Assembly: GCF_026339955.1 (NCBI RefSeq)
Contig: NZ_JAPEPW010000002.1
Coordinates: forward strand, 992,001-1,056,000
Length of the DNA: 64,000 nt
Direction: 5' to 3'
From: Streptomyces sp. NBC_01549
Lineage (GTDB): Bacteria; Actinomycetota; Actinomycetes; Streptomycetales; Streptomycetaceae
Made by a program: the position numbers and the translations under genes. Shown here one piece after another: positions 9,403 to 17,799 of the stretch. Numbering within the stretch: the stretch's first letter is position 1; the number at the start of each line of letters is the position of its first letter. Under the pieces are notes generated by a model. It made no database searches, had not been told where the DNA came from, and was given only the letters and a program-made list of their open reading frames with translations.

Positions 9403-9930
9403 GTGAGTGATGCCATCGACCCCGCGATGCGGCTGGTCCATCTCCTGCGTGCAGTGACCGTGGAACTCGACCTCCGCGGTGCCGAATTCGCCGCGCAAAA
9501 CGGTCTGCACCCGACCGATCTGCGGGCTCTCGTCTGCCTGCTTGATGCCGGACGGGCCGGTACCGACGTCACCCCGGGACGGCTCGGTACGGCGCTACGG
9601 ATCAATTCGGCGGGCACCACTGCCCTGCTCGACCGACTGGAGCGCCGGGGACTCGTCCGTCGCAGACGAGATGAGAGCGACCGACGACGCGTCGTGCTGA
9701 CGGTGGAGCAGAAAGCTGTGGAGCTGGGCTGGTCCTTTTTCGGCCCGCTCATCGCCAACCTGGTCGAAGCGGCCGAGGGCTTCACCCCAGGCGAACTGGA
9801 CATCGTTCAGCGTTACCTGGCCGCTGCCCTTGGGGCAGCCGCTCCCAGCGACGACGGGTCGACGCCCGCGGCCACCGCCGGCATGCCGCCAACACCACAG
9901 CCGTTCCCGCAGCGGTTCGGCCAGCCATGA
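9403..9930 (+). CDS. MarR-family transcriptional regulator
   Basis: About 175 residues from the GTG at 9403; the longer frame from 9367 would place the operator palindrome inside the coding region, so the shorter start is preferred. The winged helix is clear: TPGRLGTALRINSAGTTALL, the recognition helix LDRLERRGLVRR, and the wing DESDRRRVVLT. It is divergent from the alpha/beta hydrolase and probably represses both genes through the palindrome at 9375-9395. The C-terminus after residue 150 is Pro/Ala-rich and runs into transposon-derived sequence, so the natural tail may have been replaced. Confidence 0.87.
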   Translation: MSDAIDPAMRLVHLLRAVTVELDLRGAEFAAQNGLHPTDLRALVCLLDAGRAGTDVTPGRLGTALRINSAGTTALLDRLERRGLVRRRRDESDRRRVVLTVEQKAVELGWSFFGPLIANLVEAAEGFTPGELDIVQRYLAAALGAAAPSDDGSTPAATAGMPPTPQPFPQRFGQP

Positions 9931-9934
9931 CGGC

Positions 9935-10160
9935 GGCACAGGAACAGTCCCTGGAACGCACCCCCCGGTGCCTTCCAGCGACTTGACAGTGCGTTCGCGG
10001 TGGTGGCCGTTGCGGACCACCATGCGACGGCCCCACTCGCCCTGCTCGGCCTCCAGCTCGGCTGTGTACTGGTCGACTTCGGCCTCCAGCGCGGCGGCGA
10101 GCATCCGGCGGGCGCCCTCGCGGACAATCTCGTCGATCGAGGAGCCCTCGCAAGTGCTGT
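9935..10160 (-). pseudogene. IS256-family transposase, N-terminal remnant
   Basis: The reverse strand encodes IDEIVREGARRMLAAALEAE then VDQYTAELEAE and RRMVVRNGHHRERTVKSLEG, the N-terminal region of IS256-type mutator transposases. Similarity ends after about 65 residues and no DDE domain follows. It is a fragment joined to an oppositely oriented integrase remnant. Confidence 0.7.
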
Positions 10161-10165
10161 GCAGA

Positions 10166-10840
10166 ATGCGGCTGATGGTACGTCCGGACACGGTGCTGTG
10201 CCGGCACCGCGATCTGGTCGCGCGCCGCCACGCTGCTCGCTCCCGGTCCAAGCGCCCGGGAAGGCCGCGAACCGTGCGCTCCCTCCGGCTGCTGGCGCCG
10301 CGGCTCGCCCGCGAGAACTCCAGCTGGGAATATCGCCGCATCCACGGCGAACTCCTCGTCCTGGGCGTCAGGGTGGACGCCTCCACCGTCTGGGAGATCC
10401 TTCAGGAAGCCGGGATCGACCCGGCACCCGAGCGCGCTACGAGCACGTGGGCGGCCTTCCTGCGCTGCCAGGCCGGCGCTCTGCTTCCCGCCCTGCTCGA
10501 CACCGTCCTCAACGATGCGGGCAGCCAGGTAGTGCTCAGCGCAGTACGGATGCCGCGCTGGACTCGCTCATGGAACGGTGGGTGCGGACCTGCCGACGCG
10601 AGCCACTGGACCGCACCCTGATCTGGACCCGGCGGCACCCGCTCCACGCGCTAAGCGAGTTCGAAATCTTCTCCAACTCCCACCGGCTCCGTCAAGGCAT
10701 CGCCAACGCCCGCCCGCTACACCCTTTGCCGATGCCGATCACCAATCTGGAGCAGGGATCTGGAGCAGGTCACCCACCTCGGCATACGACGACGCCAATG
10801 ATTCGGCGGCATCCTCCACGAATACCAACATGCCGCATGA
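10166..10840 (+). pseudogene. integrase-core transposase with internal deletion and frameshift
   Basis: The N-terminal part PDTVLCRHRDLVARRHAARS and ENSSWEYRRIHGELLVLGVR matches a common Streptomyces integrase-core transposase. The frame then jumps from WAAFLRCQAGALL straight to ALLDTVLNDAG, skipping roughly 80-90 residues that hold the first catalytic Asp residues. After VLSAVRMPR the reading frame shifts near 10560 and resumes as LMERWVRTCRRE through IANARPLHPLPMPIT to HEYQHAA-stop at 10838-10840. Deletion plus shift make it inactive. Confidence 0.75.
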
Positions 10841-10861
10841 ACTTGAGGCTGTACCCCGCAG

Positions 10862-11710
10862 TCAGACGGCCCGCAGGGAGCCGGGCCGGCGGCCGGTGAG
10901 GCGGTCGAGGGCGGCCGTGGTCGCGCTGTCGGCCGGGAGGTACACGACGATACGCTGATCGTCGTCGGCGGGCAGTTCGAGTGTTTCGTACGCCAGCCGC
11001 AGTTCCCCCACCTCCGGATGGGCCATCCGCGTCACGTCACTCGCCTTCGGCAGGCCGGGCAACGCTTCCAGCCGCCCGGCGAACTCCGCTCCGCAGGAGA
11101 CGGTCAACTCGTCTATCAGCACGCCGACATGAGCGTCGGACCGCCCCGGCCCCCGTTTGAGACAGGCGACCTGTTCGTCGGCCACGCGGTTCCAGTCCAG
11201 GTAGGCGGTGCGCGCTCGCGGATCGGTGAAGACGAAGCGAGCGAGGTTGGGCCGGCTGCCCTCCAGCAGTCCGATCGGCCCGGCCAGCCGCTGGTACGCG
11301 TCCGTGCAGGAAAGAATTTCGCACAGCCGGTTCATCAGTACAGCGGGTGCCGGCTCCAACTGGTCGAGCAGCGCCCGCACGGTGGGGCGCACCGCCCTGT
11401 TCGGCCCGGCTCCGCCCAAGCAGCTGAAGCCCGCGTCGGCACCCTTGGCCAGCCGGTGCAGGTGGACGCGCTCGCCGGGGGTGAGCCGCAGTGCGTCGGC
11501 CAGCGCCGCCAGCACCTGGGCCGACGGCCTGCGATCCCGCCCCTGTTCCAGCCTGGTGACGTACTCGACGCTGACCCCGGCCATGGTCGCCAGCTCCGCG
11601 CGGCGCAGTCCTGGCGTGCGGCGGCGCGACCCTGCGGGCAGCCCCACGTCGGCCGGTGTGACGGCCTCACGGCTCAGGCGCAGAAACAGGCCCAGCTCAT
11701 TGTCGTTCAC
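10862..11710 (-). CDS. XRE regulator with MmyB-like ligand-binding domain
   Basis: A 282-residue protein from the GTG at 11710. The N-terminal helix-turn-helix (RRAELATMAGVSVEYVTRLE) is followed by a MmyB-like PAS-fold domain (AVLMNRLCEILSCTDAYQRL, FVFTDPRARTAYLDWNRVAD) usual in Streptomyces. It is divergent from an NADPH-dependent FMN reductase 178 bases away, a very common pairing in which the regulator controls the reductase. MmyB domains are thought to bind fatty acids or similar; that is family knowledge. The gene appears intact despite the surrounding debris. Confidence 0.9.
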   Translation of the reverse strand: MNDNELGLFLRLSREAVTPADVGLPAGSRRRTPGLRRAELATMAGVSVEYVTRLEQGRDRRPSAQVLAALADALRLTPGERVHLHRLAKGADAGFSCLGGAGPNRAVRPTVRALLDQLEPAPAVLMNRLCEILSCTDAYQRLAGPIGLLEGSRPNLARFVFTDPRARTAYLDWNRVADEQVACLKRGPGRSDAHVGVLIDELTVSCGAEFAGRLEALPGLPKASDVTRMAHPEVGELRLAYETLELPADDDQRIVVYLPADSATTAALDRLTGRRPGSLRAV

Positions 11711-11831
11711 GCCCCGAACGTAACATCCGCTGCCGGTGCGGAGCATGGCCCTGCCACTACTACTCTCCGCCCGGCCTTCCTCCGCCTCGCCCCACCCGGA
11801 AGCATCCGATGCGCGGCCCGGCCGAGGGCCC

Positions 11832-11872
11832 GCACCCCCAGCACCCCAGCACCCCAGCACCCCAGCACCCCG
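11832..11872 (+). repeat. 8-bp tandem repeat in the leader of the FMN reductase gene
   Basis: Unit GCACCCCA, four copies from 11841 (the last loses its final A), preceded by one degenerate copy at 11832-11840. It lies 17 bases before the ATG of the FMN reductase, between promoter and ribosome site (GAGGAG), where copy-number change could affect spacing or mRNA structure. Confidence 0.8.
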
Positions 11873-11888
11873 CAAGAGGAGCACATCC

Positions 11889-12494
11889 ATGTCCAGTGAA
11901 CCGCTGAGCCTCGCAGTGATCGTCGGCAGTGTCCGGGAGGGGCGCTTCGGTCCGGTGGTGGCGAACTGGTTCCGCCGTCAGGCCGACCAGCACGGAGAGT
12001 TCGCGGTCGAGCTGATCGATCTGGCCGACACCGGCATTCCGCTCGAACTGCCAGCCGTGCCGCCGGCACTGCAGCCCGACCTGCCCCGCCCGGCCGGGAT
12101 GGCCGACCTGACCCGACGCCTCAGGGCGGCCGACGCGGTCGTCGTGGTGACACCCGATTACAACCGGAGCTTCCCCGCCTCACTCAAGGCAGCCATCGAC
12201 TGGCACTACACCGAGTGGCAGGCCAAGCCGATCGGCTTCGTCGGCTACAGCGGCGCCAGCGGCGGGCTGCTGGCAATCGAGCACCTGCGACAGGTCTTCA
12301 ACGAGCTGCACGCCCACACTGTCCGCGACTACGTGTCCTTCCCCCGCTACTACGAGCTCTTCGCCCCCGACGGCACACTCCACGACCCGCAGGGCGCGGA
12401 AGCCGCCGCCAAGGCCATGCTCGACCAGCTGCTCTGGTGGGCCGCGGTCCTGCAGGACGCCCGCCGCGACCGCCCGTACCTCGCCAACCGGTGA
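11889..12494 (+). CDS. NADPH-dependent FMN reductase
   Basis: A 201-residue flavodoxin-fold reductase. The phosphate loop is GSVREGRFG near residue 12 and the family motif TPDYNRSFPASLKAAIDW sits at mid-protein, followed by GYSGASGGLLAIEHLRQV. The ATG at 11889 has AAGAGGAG 8 bases upstream. Such enzymes supply reduced FMN or reduce quinones, azo compounds and similar substrates. It is divergent from the XRE/MmyB regulator and probably under its control. It is intact, unlike most neighbours. Confidence 0.9.
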   Translation: MSSEPLSLAVIVGSVREGRFGPVVANWFRRQADQHGEFAVELIDLADTGIPLELPAVPPALQPDLPRPAGMADLTRRLRAADAVVVVTPDYNRSFPASLKAAIDWHYTEWQAKPIGFVGYSGASGGLLAIEHLRQVFNELHAHTVRDYVSFPRYYELFAPDGTLHDPQGAEAAAKAMLDQLLWWAAVLQDARRDRPYLANR

Positions 12495-12545
12495 CTCCCC
12501 TCCGACCCCGCTGAGCCTGGACGGCGTGTTCGGTGCACCGCGGTC

Positions 12546-12794
12546 ATGTCCGTGCTCGGCGTCGGCTTCACCCGAATCGCGCTCGGCGTGCACTGGTTCA
12601 GCGATGTCGTGGGCGGCTGGCTCCTGGGCCTCGCCGTCGTCGCCCTCACCGCCTGGGCCTTCGAGGCCTGGCGCACCGACGCAGGCCGCGGACATGCCGG
12701 GTTGAGCGAGGGACTGGAGCCCGAGCTCACCAGTGCCCGTCCCGAACCGGGCTCCTCCGGCCGGGAACATTGGCACAGGTCCGTACGCGACTGA
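12546..12794 (+). pseudogene. PAP2-family phosphatase, C-terminal remnant
   Basis: The reading frame TRIALGVHWFSDVVGGWLLG is the third conserved PAP2 motif (SRxxxxxHxxxD, here TR-H-D) and the last transmembrane helix of a membrane lipid phosphatase. The first two motifs and upstream helices are missing, so catalysis is impossible. A polar tail of about 40 residues follows. Confidence 0.65.
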
Positions 12795-13013
12795 CGGCCG
12801 AGACCGAGAGATTTCTGAACCAGGTTGTTGCGAAGGGGAGTTCGGCAGGAGAGGGGCGGAGGAAGGACCCGGATGAGCAGAACTCGCGTGCTCTCTAAGG
12901 GTGTAGTGCACCACCCCATGTCCGGAGCGTTGATCGGGTCCATGTACGGCATGACGCCTGGGTTCCCGGGGGTTCGGCAACTGCGGTGTCTTCACCCGAC
13001 CGAGTGCGGGTGA
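12795..13013. other. non-coding stretch without recognised features
   Basis: I see no coding frame, IS terminal repeat or regulatory signal that I can support here. It separates two gene remnants in the erosion zone. Confidence 0.4.
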
Positions 13014-13221
13014 TCAGGGGCTGTCGCCGGACCAGTCCCAGCAGCTCTGATCGCCGGGGCGCGGGTCGTACACCACCCGCCCGACGGCGCCGAACTGCCC
13101 GAGCTCCGCCTGGAAGGCGACACCCGTATCGATCTCGTCCGACATCCCGCCTGTGATGTCGGGCAACAGGCCGTCCAGTTCGGCGTACTGCCGCCTGGCT
13201 CTCGCTGTACTCGGTGCGTCG
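13014..13221 (-). pseudogene. unidentified protein, C-terminal fragment
   Basis: The reverse strand has a coherent high-GC3 frame of about 69 codons: YAELDGLLPDITGGMSDEID, then AELGQFGAVGRVVYDPRPGD and a CWDWSGDSP-stop end. A stop codon (rc of 13222-13224) closes the frame upstream and no start with a ribosome site is seen. It looks like the 3' part of a soluble protein I do not recognise. Confidence 0.35.
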
Positions 13222-13714
13222 TGTCAAGGGGGGCTCAGCGGCAACCCGGACGGCTCGCTCCTCAACGTTGAGTTCGACCACATGCGGGCCCTGGGATGGA
13301 TCAGGCCCAGTGAGTGGCGGGAGGTGCGGTTCGGCACACCACGCGCGGTCCTCGGTGCCACTCATGAGCGTCACCGGAATGCTCACCAGGCCAAAAAATG
13401 GCGCCGCTCGACAGTCGTCGGGGCATCACAGACCTCCACGACACCCCAGAGCCCCACCAGTCTATGAACCCACGCCGACGAGAGAGTCGATACAGCACGT
13501 TGCCAGATTGGCGCCCGTCTTCGGCTGCTACTCGGGTCTGCCCAGGAACCAGCCGGATACGTCCGTGAGCCGGCCACGCCACAGGGGCATGATCACGGGC
13601 CCACTGGTTCCGGCGAGCCCGGTGGCCTCCCGCAGATGGATCCACTGCGGCAGCCGTTGCGGGACATGGTGCCCTTGCTTGTCGGCGACTGCTTCGTCCT
13701 GGTAGCCGCAGTCC
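13222..13714. other. gene-free stretch
   Basis: No supported gene. Open frames exist on both strands but show no known motif, no ribosome site and no third-position GC pattern distinguishing one frame. It sits between two gene remnants and is probably deletion debris. Confidence 0.4.
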
Positions 13715-13915
13715 ATGGACACCACAGGAACCACTCCGCTCCGCGCCGTCGCCCTCGTCCGCACTCTCTCGCCCTCCCCCGCCGCGTCCAGCTCCCACCT
13801 GCTGGCCGAGCAGACCATGGCCGCCCACGCCCCGAACGCCGTCACCTACTGGGTCGGCGAAGCCATGCAGGGCACCGACTACCAGGATCTCGACAAGACA
13901 CCCGAGGCCACCGTC
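13715..13915 (+). pseudogene. flavodoxin-family oxidoreductase with large internal deletion
   Basis: The N-terminus TTPLRAVALVRTLSPSPAAS and HLLAEQTMAAHAP is that of a Streptomyces flavodoxin-family NAD(P)H-dependent oxidoreductase. It continues in frame directly into AVTYWVGEAMQGTDYQDLD, which belongs near the C-terminus. About 120-130 residues holding the flavin-binding core are missing. After TPEAT the family tail is lost. The in-frame junction lies near 13836. Confidence 0.7.
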
Positions 13916-14152
13916 CCTATCCGTCGGTTTGAGCGGGCCCCGACGGCACAGAGCTCGGAGATCCAGGCCTCGGCAGAAAGCGCTCCCCGACCCGGTGAGC
14001 CACTACCAACACCCGCCTTACGACAACTGCGTGGATACGGAACACGGAGGGGCGTGGCGGCGGCCGGCAGCCGGAACGGTCGGCCTCGACGGGCCACCGT
14101 GCCCGAACCACCAGTAACGCGAGCGGCGTAAGAAACGCCTAGAGCCACGGCG
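13916..14152. other. gene-free stretch
   Basis: No recognisable gene or element. It links the flavodoxin remnant to the MFS remnant. Confidence 0.4.
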
Positions 14153-14515
14153 CGCTCAGCACGAAGAGGTGCATGGGGATGTCACGCCGGCGAGCACCAG
14201 TGCGACGACGTGCGTCACGCCCCAGAACAGGTGGTCCGCGAGCACCGCGATGACGGGTCGCGAAGACGGCGGAGGCGAGACCCACTGGCTGAGGTGACGA
14301 CGGCGGCGGCGCGAATGTGGTCGGGTTTCCACCACCCGGTGAGTGCGGCGAAGACGGGCTGGTGGGAGGCGGCCGCCATCGACGAGCTGACGAGCTGCCA
14401 GCCGACGGCGAAGACGCCCACGTTCGGTGTGGTGTCCGCGATGATGATGCTCGGGACGCCCAGAACGGAGCCGGCGGTCACCACGGCGTGTGTGCCCGGT
14501 GGTCGAAGATCCGGC
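14153..14515 (-). pseudogene. MFS transporter remnant
   Basis: On the reverse strand the frame AGSVLGVPSIIIADTTPNVG then ALTGWWKPDHIRAAAVVTSA corresponds to two transmembrane helices and a loop of a major facilitator transporter (usual form TRWWGPDHVRALTVVTLAGG). The frame then shifts and resumes as VIAVLADHLFWGVTHVVALV. Only about a quarter of the usual 400-420 residues is present. Confidence 0.6.
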
Positions 14516-14776
14516 CGACGCGACAGACATCCGCGGTTCGGGCGGTCGACCTGGAGGCCGAAGACCCGAGTCCGCCGAGGACGTGCGGTTCCCCATGCAG
14601 CTGAAGCCCACGCTCGCCCACTCCTCGGAACTCGCTTCTGGAGTCGAGGACATGGATGAATCCCGTACTTGTAACGAACACAAACCACGCGACCTGCTGT
14701 GACTACAGCCGCATACGCGAGTTGACCGGGGGTATCCGCATCGCGAATGCCAGCTTCGCGTGAATGGAGACTCCTG

Positions 14777-15007
14777 GTGCTGATGGCCCACCCCGCGGTG
14801 TTGAAGGACCTCGTCGAGCAGTACGAGACGCTGCACGCGCTGCATGCCGAGAACGGCAGCCCCGCCGTACGGCAGCGGATGGCAGACATCTCCTACACGC
14901 TGTGCGTGTCGACCGGCACCCGGGACGTCCATGTCGCCCTCGTCGCCGCCCGGCACCAACTGCCCGGCGCCCGCCCTCAGGACGACTCCTTACTCACTGC
15001 CGGCTGA
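14777..15007 (+). CDS. DUF5133 protein
   Basis: A 76-residue protein typical of Streptomyces: MAHPAVLKDLVEQYETLHAL, RQRMADISYTLCVSTGTRDV, then ALVAARHQLPGARPQDDSLL. The full family length is present from the GTG at 14777, with GGAG 8 bases upstream (the ATG at 14783 is an alternative). Function unknown; the family is small, soluble and often found next to regulatory genes. It is the only intact gene between about 12.5 and 15.9 kb. Confidence 0.85.
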   Translation: MLMAHPAVLKDLVEQYETLHALHAENGSPAVRQRMADISYTLCVSTGTRDVHVALVAARHQLPGARPQDDSLLTAG

Positions 15008-15179
15008 CCTCGTACCTCTGGGGGGTCGACGGCAGTGCCGGGCTTGCTCTGCCGTCTGCAGGAAGACTGATCCGGCGGGGAATCCGTTGACCTTCGACAG
15101 CCATGGTCCGCTACCGACCGGCCGCACGAACACCATGTTCTGGAGGGGGACTCTGCCCCCCTCCAGCCTGGGCCAGTGA

Positions 15180-15447
15180 AGGCTGTCGGCCTTCTGGGCG
15201 ACCACCGCCGGGTGGTAAGAGGTCGTCGCGCACGTCGCGCACGTAATCAGGGAAATGCGCTCGGCGCCTGCGGGCGGCACCGAGCACGCTCCAGCCAAGG
15301 GGCGTGTCCCTGGGACTCCAGCCAGGGGAAGTAGTGACCGGATGCGACAAAGAAGTCGAAGCCGGCACGCTCGGCTCCGACCACATGGCCGACGAGCTCC
15401 GGCGGGCCCGCCTGCTTGGTGACCATCGTGTACCCGATCTGCACCAT
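15180..15447 (-). pseudogene. LLM-class F420-dependent oxidoreductase, N-terminal remnant
   Basis: The start MVQIGYTMVTKQAGPPELVG and AERAGFDFFVASGHYFPWLE belongs to a luciferase-like F420-dependent oxidoreductase (usual form FSVTSDHYFPWLDSQG). After HAPW the frame breaks and similarity continues in another frame as ERISLITCATCATTSYHPAV and VAQKADSL. It then ends near 15180, so about two thirds of the protein is missing. Confidence 0.65.
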
Positions 15448-15517
15448 GTCGCTCTTCTCTTCGTGGTCGGGGGCCACTCAAGCGCGCATGGAGCCGCGAG
15501 ACGCGGTCTCCGTGTTG

Positions 15518-15895
15518 CTATCGCTTCCTCCGGAGCTGCACGTCGACCTCCTTCTCCTGGTCTCCCGACGCCGTGCCCCGCTTGTGTACGGCGCACGTGA
15601 CTCTCAGGGCTTCACACAGCTGATCCACGGCGACGTAGCCGCCCTGCGACGTGGCGGTGAGGAACCCTCCAGAGGGGTCGGCTCGGTGTGTACGCGCTTG
15701 CTGAGGTACGACGGTGTACTTCGGGTCCTCTGCGGAGGCGATGGCCGCCGCGAAGACCCCGAAGCGGGTACAGACCGAACCCGCGAGCAGCGCGAGGCCA
15801 CCAACCAGGGCGGCCAGCCGGCTGCGGCCACCAGCCAGCGCCGCGGTCGCGGCCTCCGCCAGGGTCAGGAGGCGGTCGCTGACCGCCCGCCGGAG
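15518..15895 (-). pseudogene. NrfD/PsrC-type membrane subunit, C-terminal remnant
   Basis: The reverse frame LAALVGGLALLAGSVCTRFG then VFAAAIASAEDPKYTVVPQQ is the end of the last transmembrane helix and the DPKYTVxPQ tail of NrfD-like quinol-interacting subunits of molybdopterin oxidoreductases. The frame stays open to a TAG at 15518-15520. Everything before the last helix is lost at about 15895, where the poxB fragment on the other strand begins. Confidence 0.6.
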
Positions 15896-15900
15896 CGCAG

Positions 15901-17448
15901 TCCCAGCTCTCGGGAACCCTGGGGGTGTGCATGGGAACGGTGGGACCCGGCTCCGTACACCTTCTCAACGGGCTCTACGACGCGGCCAAGAGCCGTACGC
16001 CCATTCTCGCGATCTGCGGTCAGGTTCCCCTCGCCGAGGTCGGCACCGACTACTTCCAGGAAGTCGACAACGACCTGCTCTTCCGTGACGTCGCCGTGTA
16101 CCGCGCCACCGTCTCCTCCCCCGACCAGATGCCACGGATGCTCGAGTCCGCCGTGCGTACAGCCGTCAGCCAAGGCGGAGTGGCGGTGCTCACCGTGCCC
16201 GGGGACCTGGGTGACCGGGAGCTGAGCGACGACCGGCCCGCCCGCTTCGCCCTCGACCGCCCCGTCACCCGCCCGGACGACCCGGCGCTCGCGGCGGCCG
16301 CCGAACTCCTGAACACCGCGGACCGCGTCACCCTGCTCGTCGGCCGCGGAGCGCGCGCCGCCCGCGCCGAGGTCCTCCGGACCGCCGACGTGCTCGCCGC
16401 GCCGATGGTACTCACCCTCAAGGCGAAGGAGGGGTTCGAGGGCGACAACGACTTCCAGGTGGGACAGACCGGTCTGATAGGCAACCCCGCCGCTTCCCGC
16501 GCGCTCGACAGCGGCGACGCGCTCCTGATGCTGGGTACCGACTTCCCCTACCGGGACTGGTACCCGAAGGGGTGCAAGGTCGTCCAGATCGACACCCGTG
16601 AGGAGCATTTGGGCCGCCGGGTCACCGTGGACGTGGGTCTGGCGGGTGACGTCGGTGCGACGCTACGGGCTCTGCTCCCGCTGCTGAAGGCGGCCCCGGA
16701 CCGCGGCCACCTGGACGACGCGCGGGAACGGTTCACCCGCTGGCAGGAAGGACAGCAGCGCCCGGCCGACCCCGGTCACGAGCGCCGCTGGACCGGGAAG
16801 CTGCGGGCCGCTCTGAACAACCGTGACCACGAGATCCGCCCCGAGGCGCTGGCCGCCGCGGTGGACGCGTACGCCGCGGAGGACGCCGTCTTCACCTCCG
16901 ACACCGGCATGGCCACCGTCTGGCTCTCCCGCTTCGTCACCATGCGTGGCAGTCGACGCCTGATCGGCTCGTACAACCTCGGCTCGATGGCTAATGCCAT
17001 GCCCCAGGCCCTCGGGGCCCAGCTCTGGACGCCCGATCGCCAGACCGTGGCCTTCTGCGGCGACGACGGACTGAGCATGCTGCTCGGCGACCTCATGACA
17101 ATCAAGACGTACCAACTGCCGGTGAAGCTCGTGGTCTTCGACAACCGCCGACTGGGAATGGTCAAGCTCGAACAGGAGCAGGCCGGCCTGCCCGAATTCG
17201 GTACGGAATTCGACAACCCCGACTTCGCGGCGGTCGCCAGCGCGCTCGGCCTCACCGGCATCCGCGTCACCGACCCGGCCGATCTCCACGACAGCGTGCG
17301 CCGGGCCCTCGACACCCCTGGGCCGGTCCTGCTGGACGTGCTGACCAACCCCGAGGAGGTGGCCGTGCCGGGCAAGCCGACCGTGGCACAGGGATGGGGC
17401 TTCGCGATCGCCAAGGTCAAGGAAATTCTCCCGAGCCGCGAAGGCTGA
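15901..17448 (+). pseudogene. pyruvate oxidase/dehydrogenase (quinone)-like, 5'-truncated
   Basis: More than 500 residues match ThDP-dependent pyruvate oxidases (PoxB group): GVCMGTVGPGSVHLLNGLYD, central LLVGRGARAAR, and the ThDP-Mg motif FCGDDGLSMLLGDLMTIKTY with FDNRRLGMV. A normal protein has about 580 residues; here about 75 N-terminal residues, including the catalytic Glu that activates ThDP, are replaced by unrelated sequence upstream of about 15901. The GTG at 15925 could give a 507-residue product, but without the catalytic Glu it should be inactive. The rest is undamaged, so the truncation looks recent. Confidence 0.8.
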
Positions 17449-17799
17449 CCGGGAGCGTCGGCCTGTTGCCACCGGGAGCATCAGCGTCCTGCCCCGGCGG
17501 CGGCCCGGTTGACGAGCAATCGCCAGATGCCCAGCGCGACGCAGGTCTCCGCCCGGCCGCCACCCCCGGATACGGTCACTGACACCGCCCGTGACCCGGC
17601 GTACCCCCACCGGGTCACGGGTCCCCCTCCGGGGCCGGATGAGCGCCGCGAGGCGCAGCGCAGCAAGGCCCACCGGTTCACCGCGGAGACCCGGACGGAA
17701 TACGCGAACGACAGCTGGGTGCACTACCTCGGTGCCCCGTCACGACTGAAGCCACTCGGTTCCCCTGGGGGCTGTGGAACCGTCTGCGAGGATGGCCGT
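17449..17799. other. intergenic stretch with a hairpin
   Basis: No gene recognised between the poxB fragment and rsbQ. It contains the 12-bp inverted repeat listed at 17588-17621. The promoter of the rsbQ operon should lie in its 3' part, but I cannot identify -35/-10 boxes with confidence. Confidence 0.4.
17588..17621. terminator. 12-bp perfect inverted repeat
   Basis: Arms CCCGTGACCCGG (17588-17599) and CCGGGTCACGGG (17610-17621) around a 10-base loop, 140 bases after the poxB stop and 179 before rsbQ. It is a plausible factor-assisted terminator isolating the rsbQ operon. No T-run. Confidence 0.5.

Noticed and set aside
11832..11872. Possible CRISPR-like repeat
   Set aside because: Units are 8 bases and directly abutting, without spacers; no cas genes in the window.
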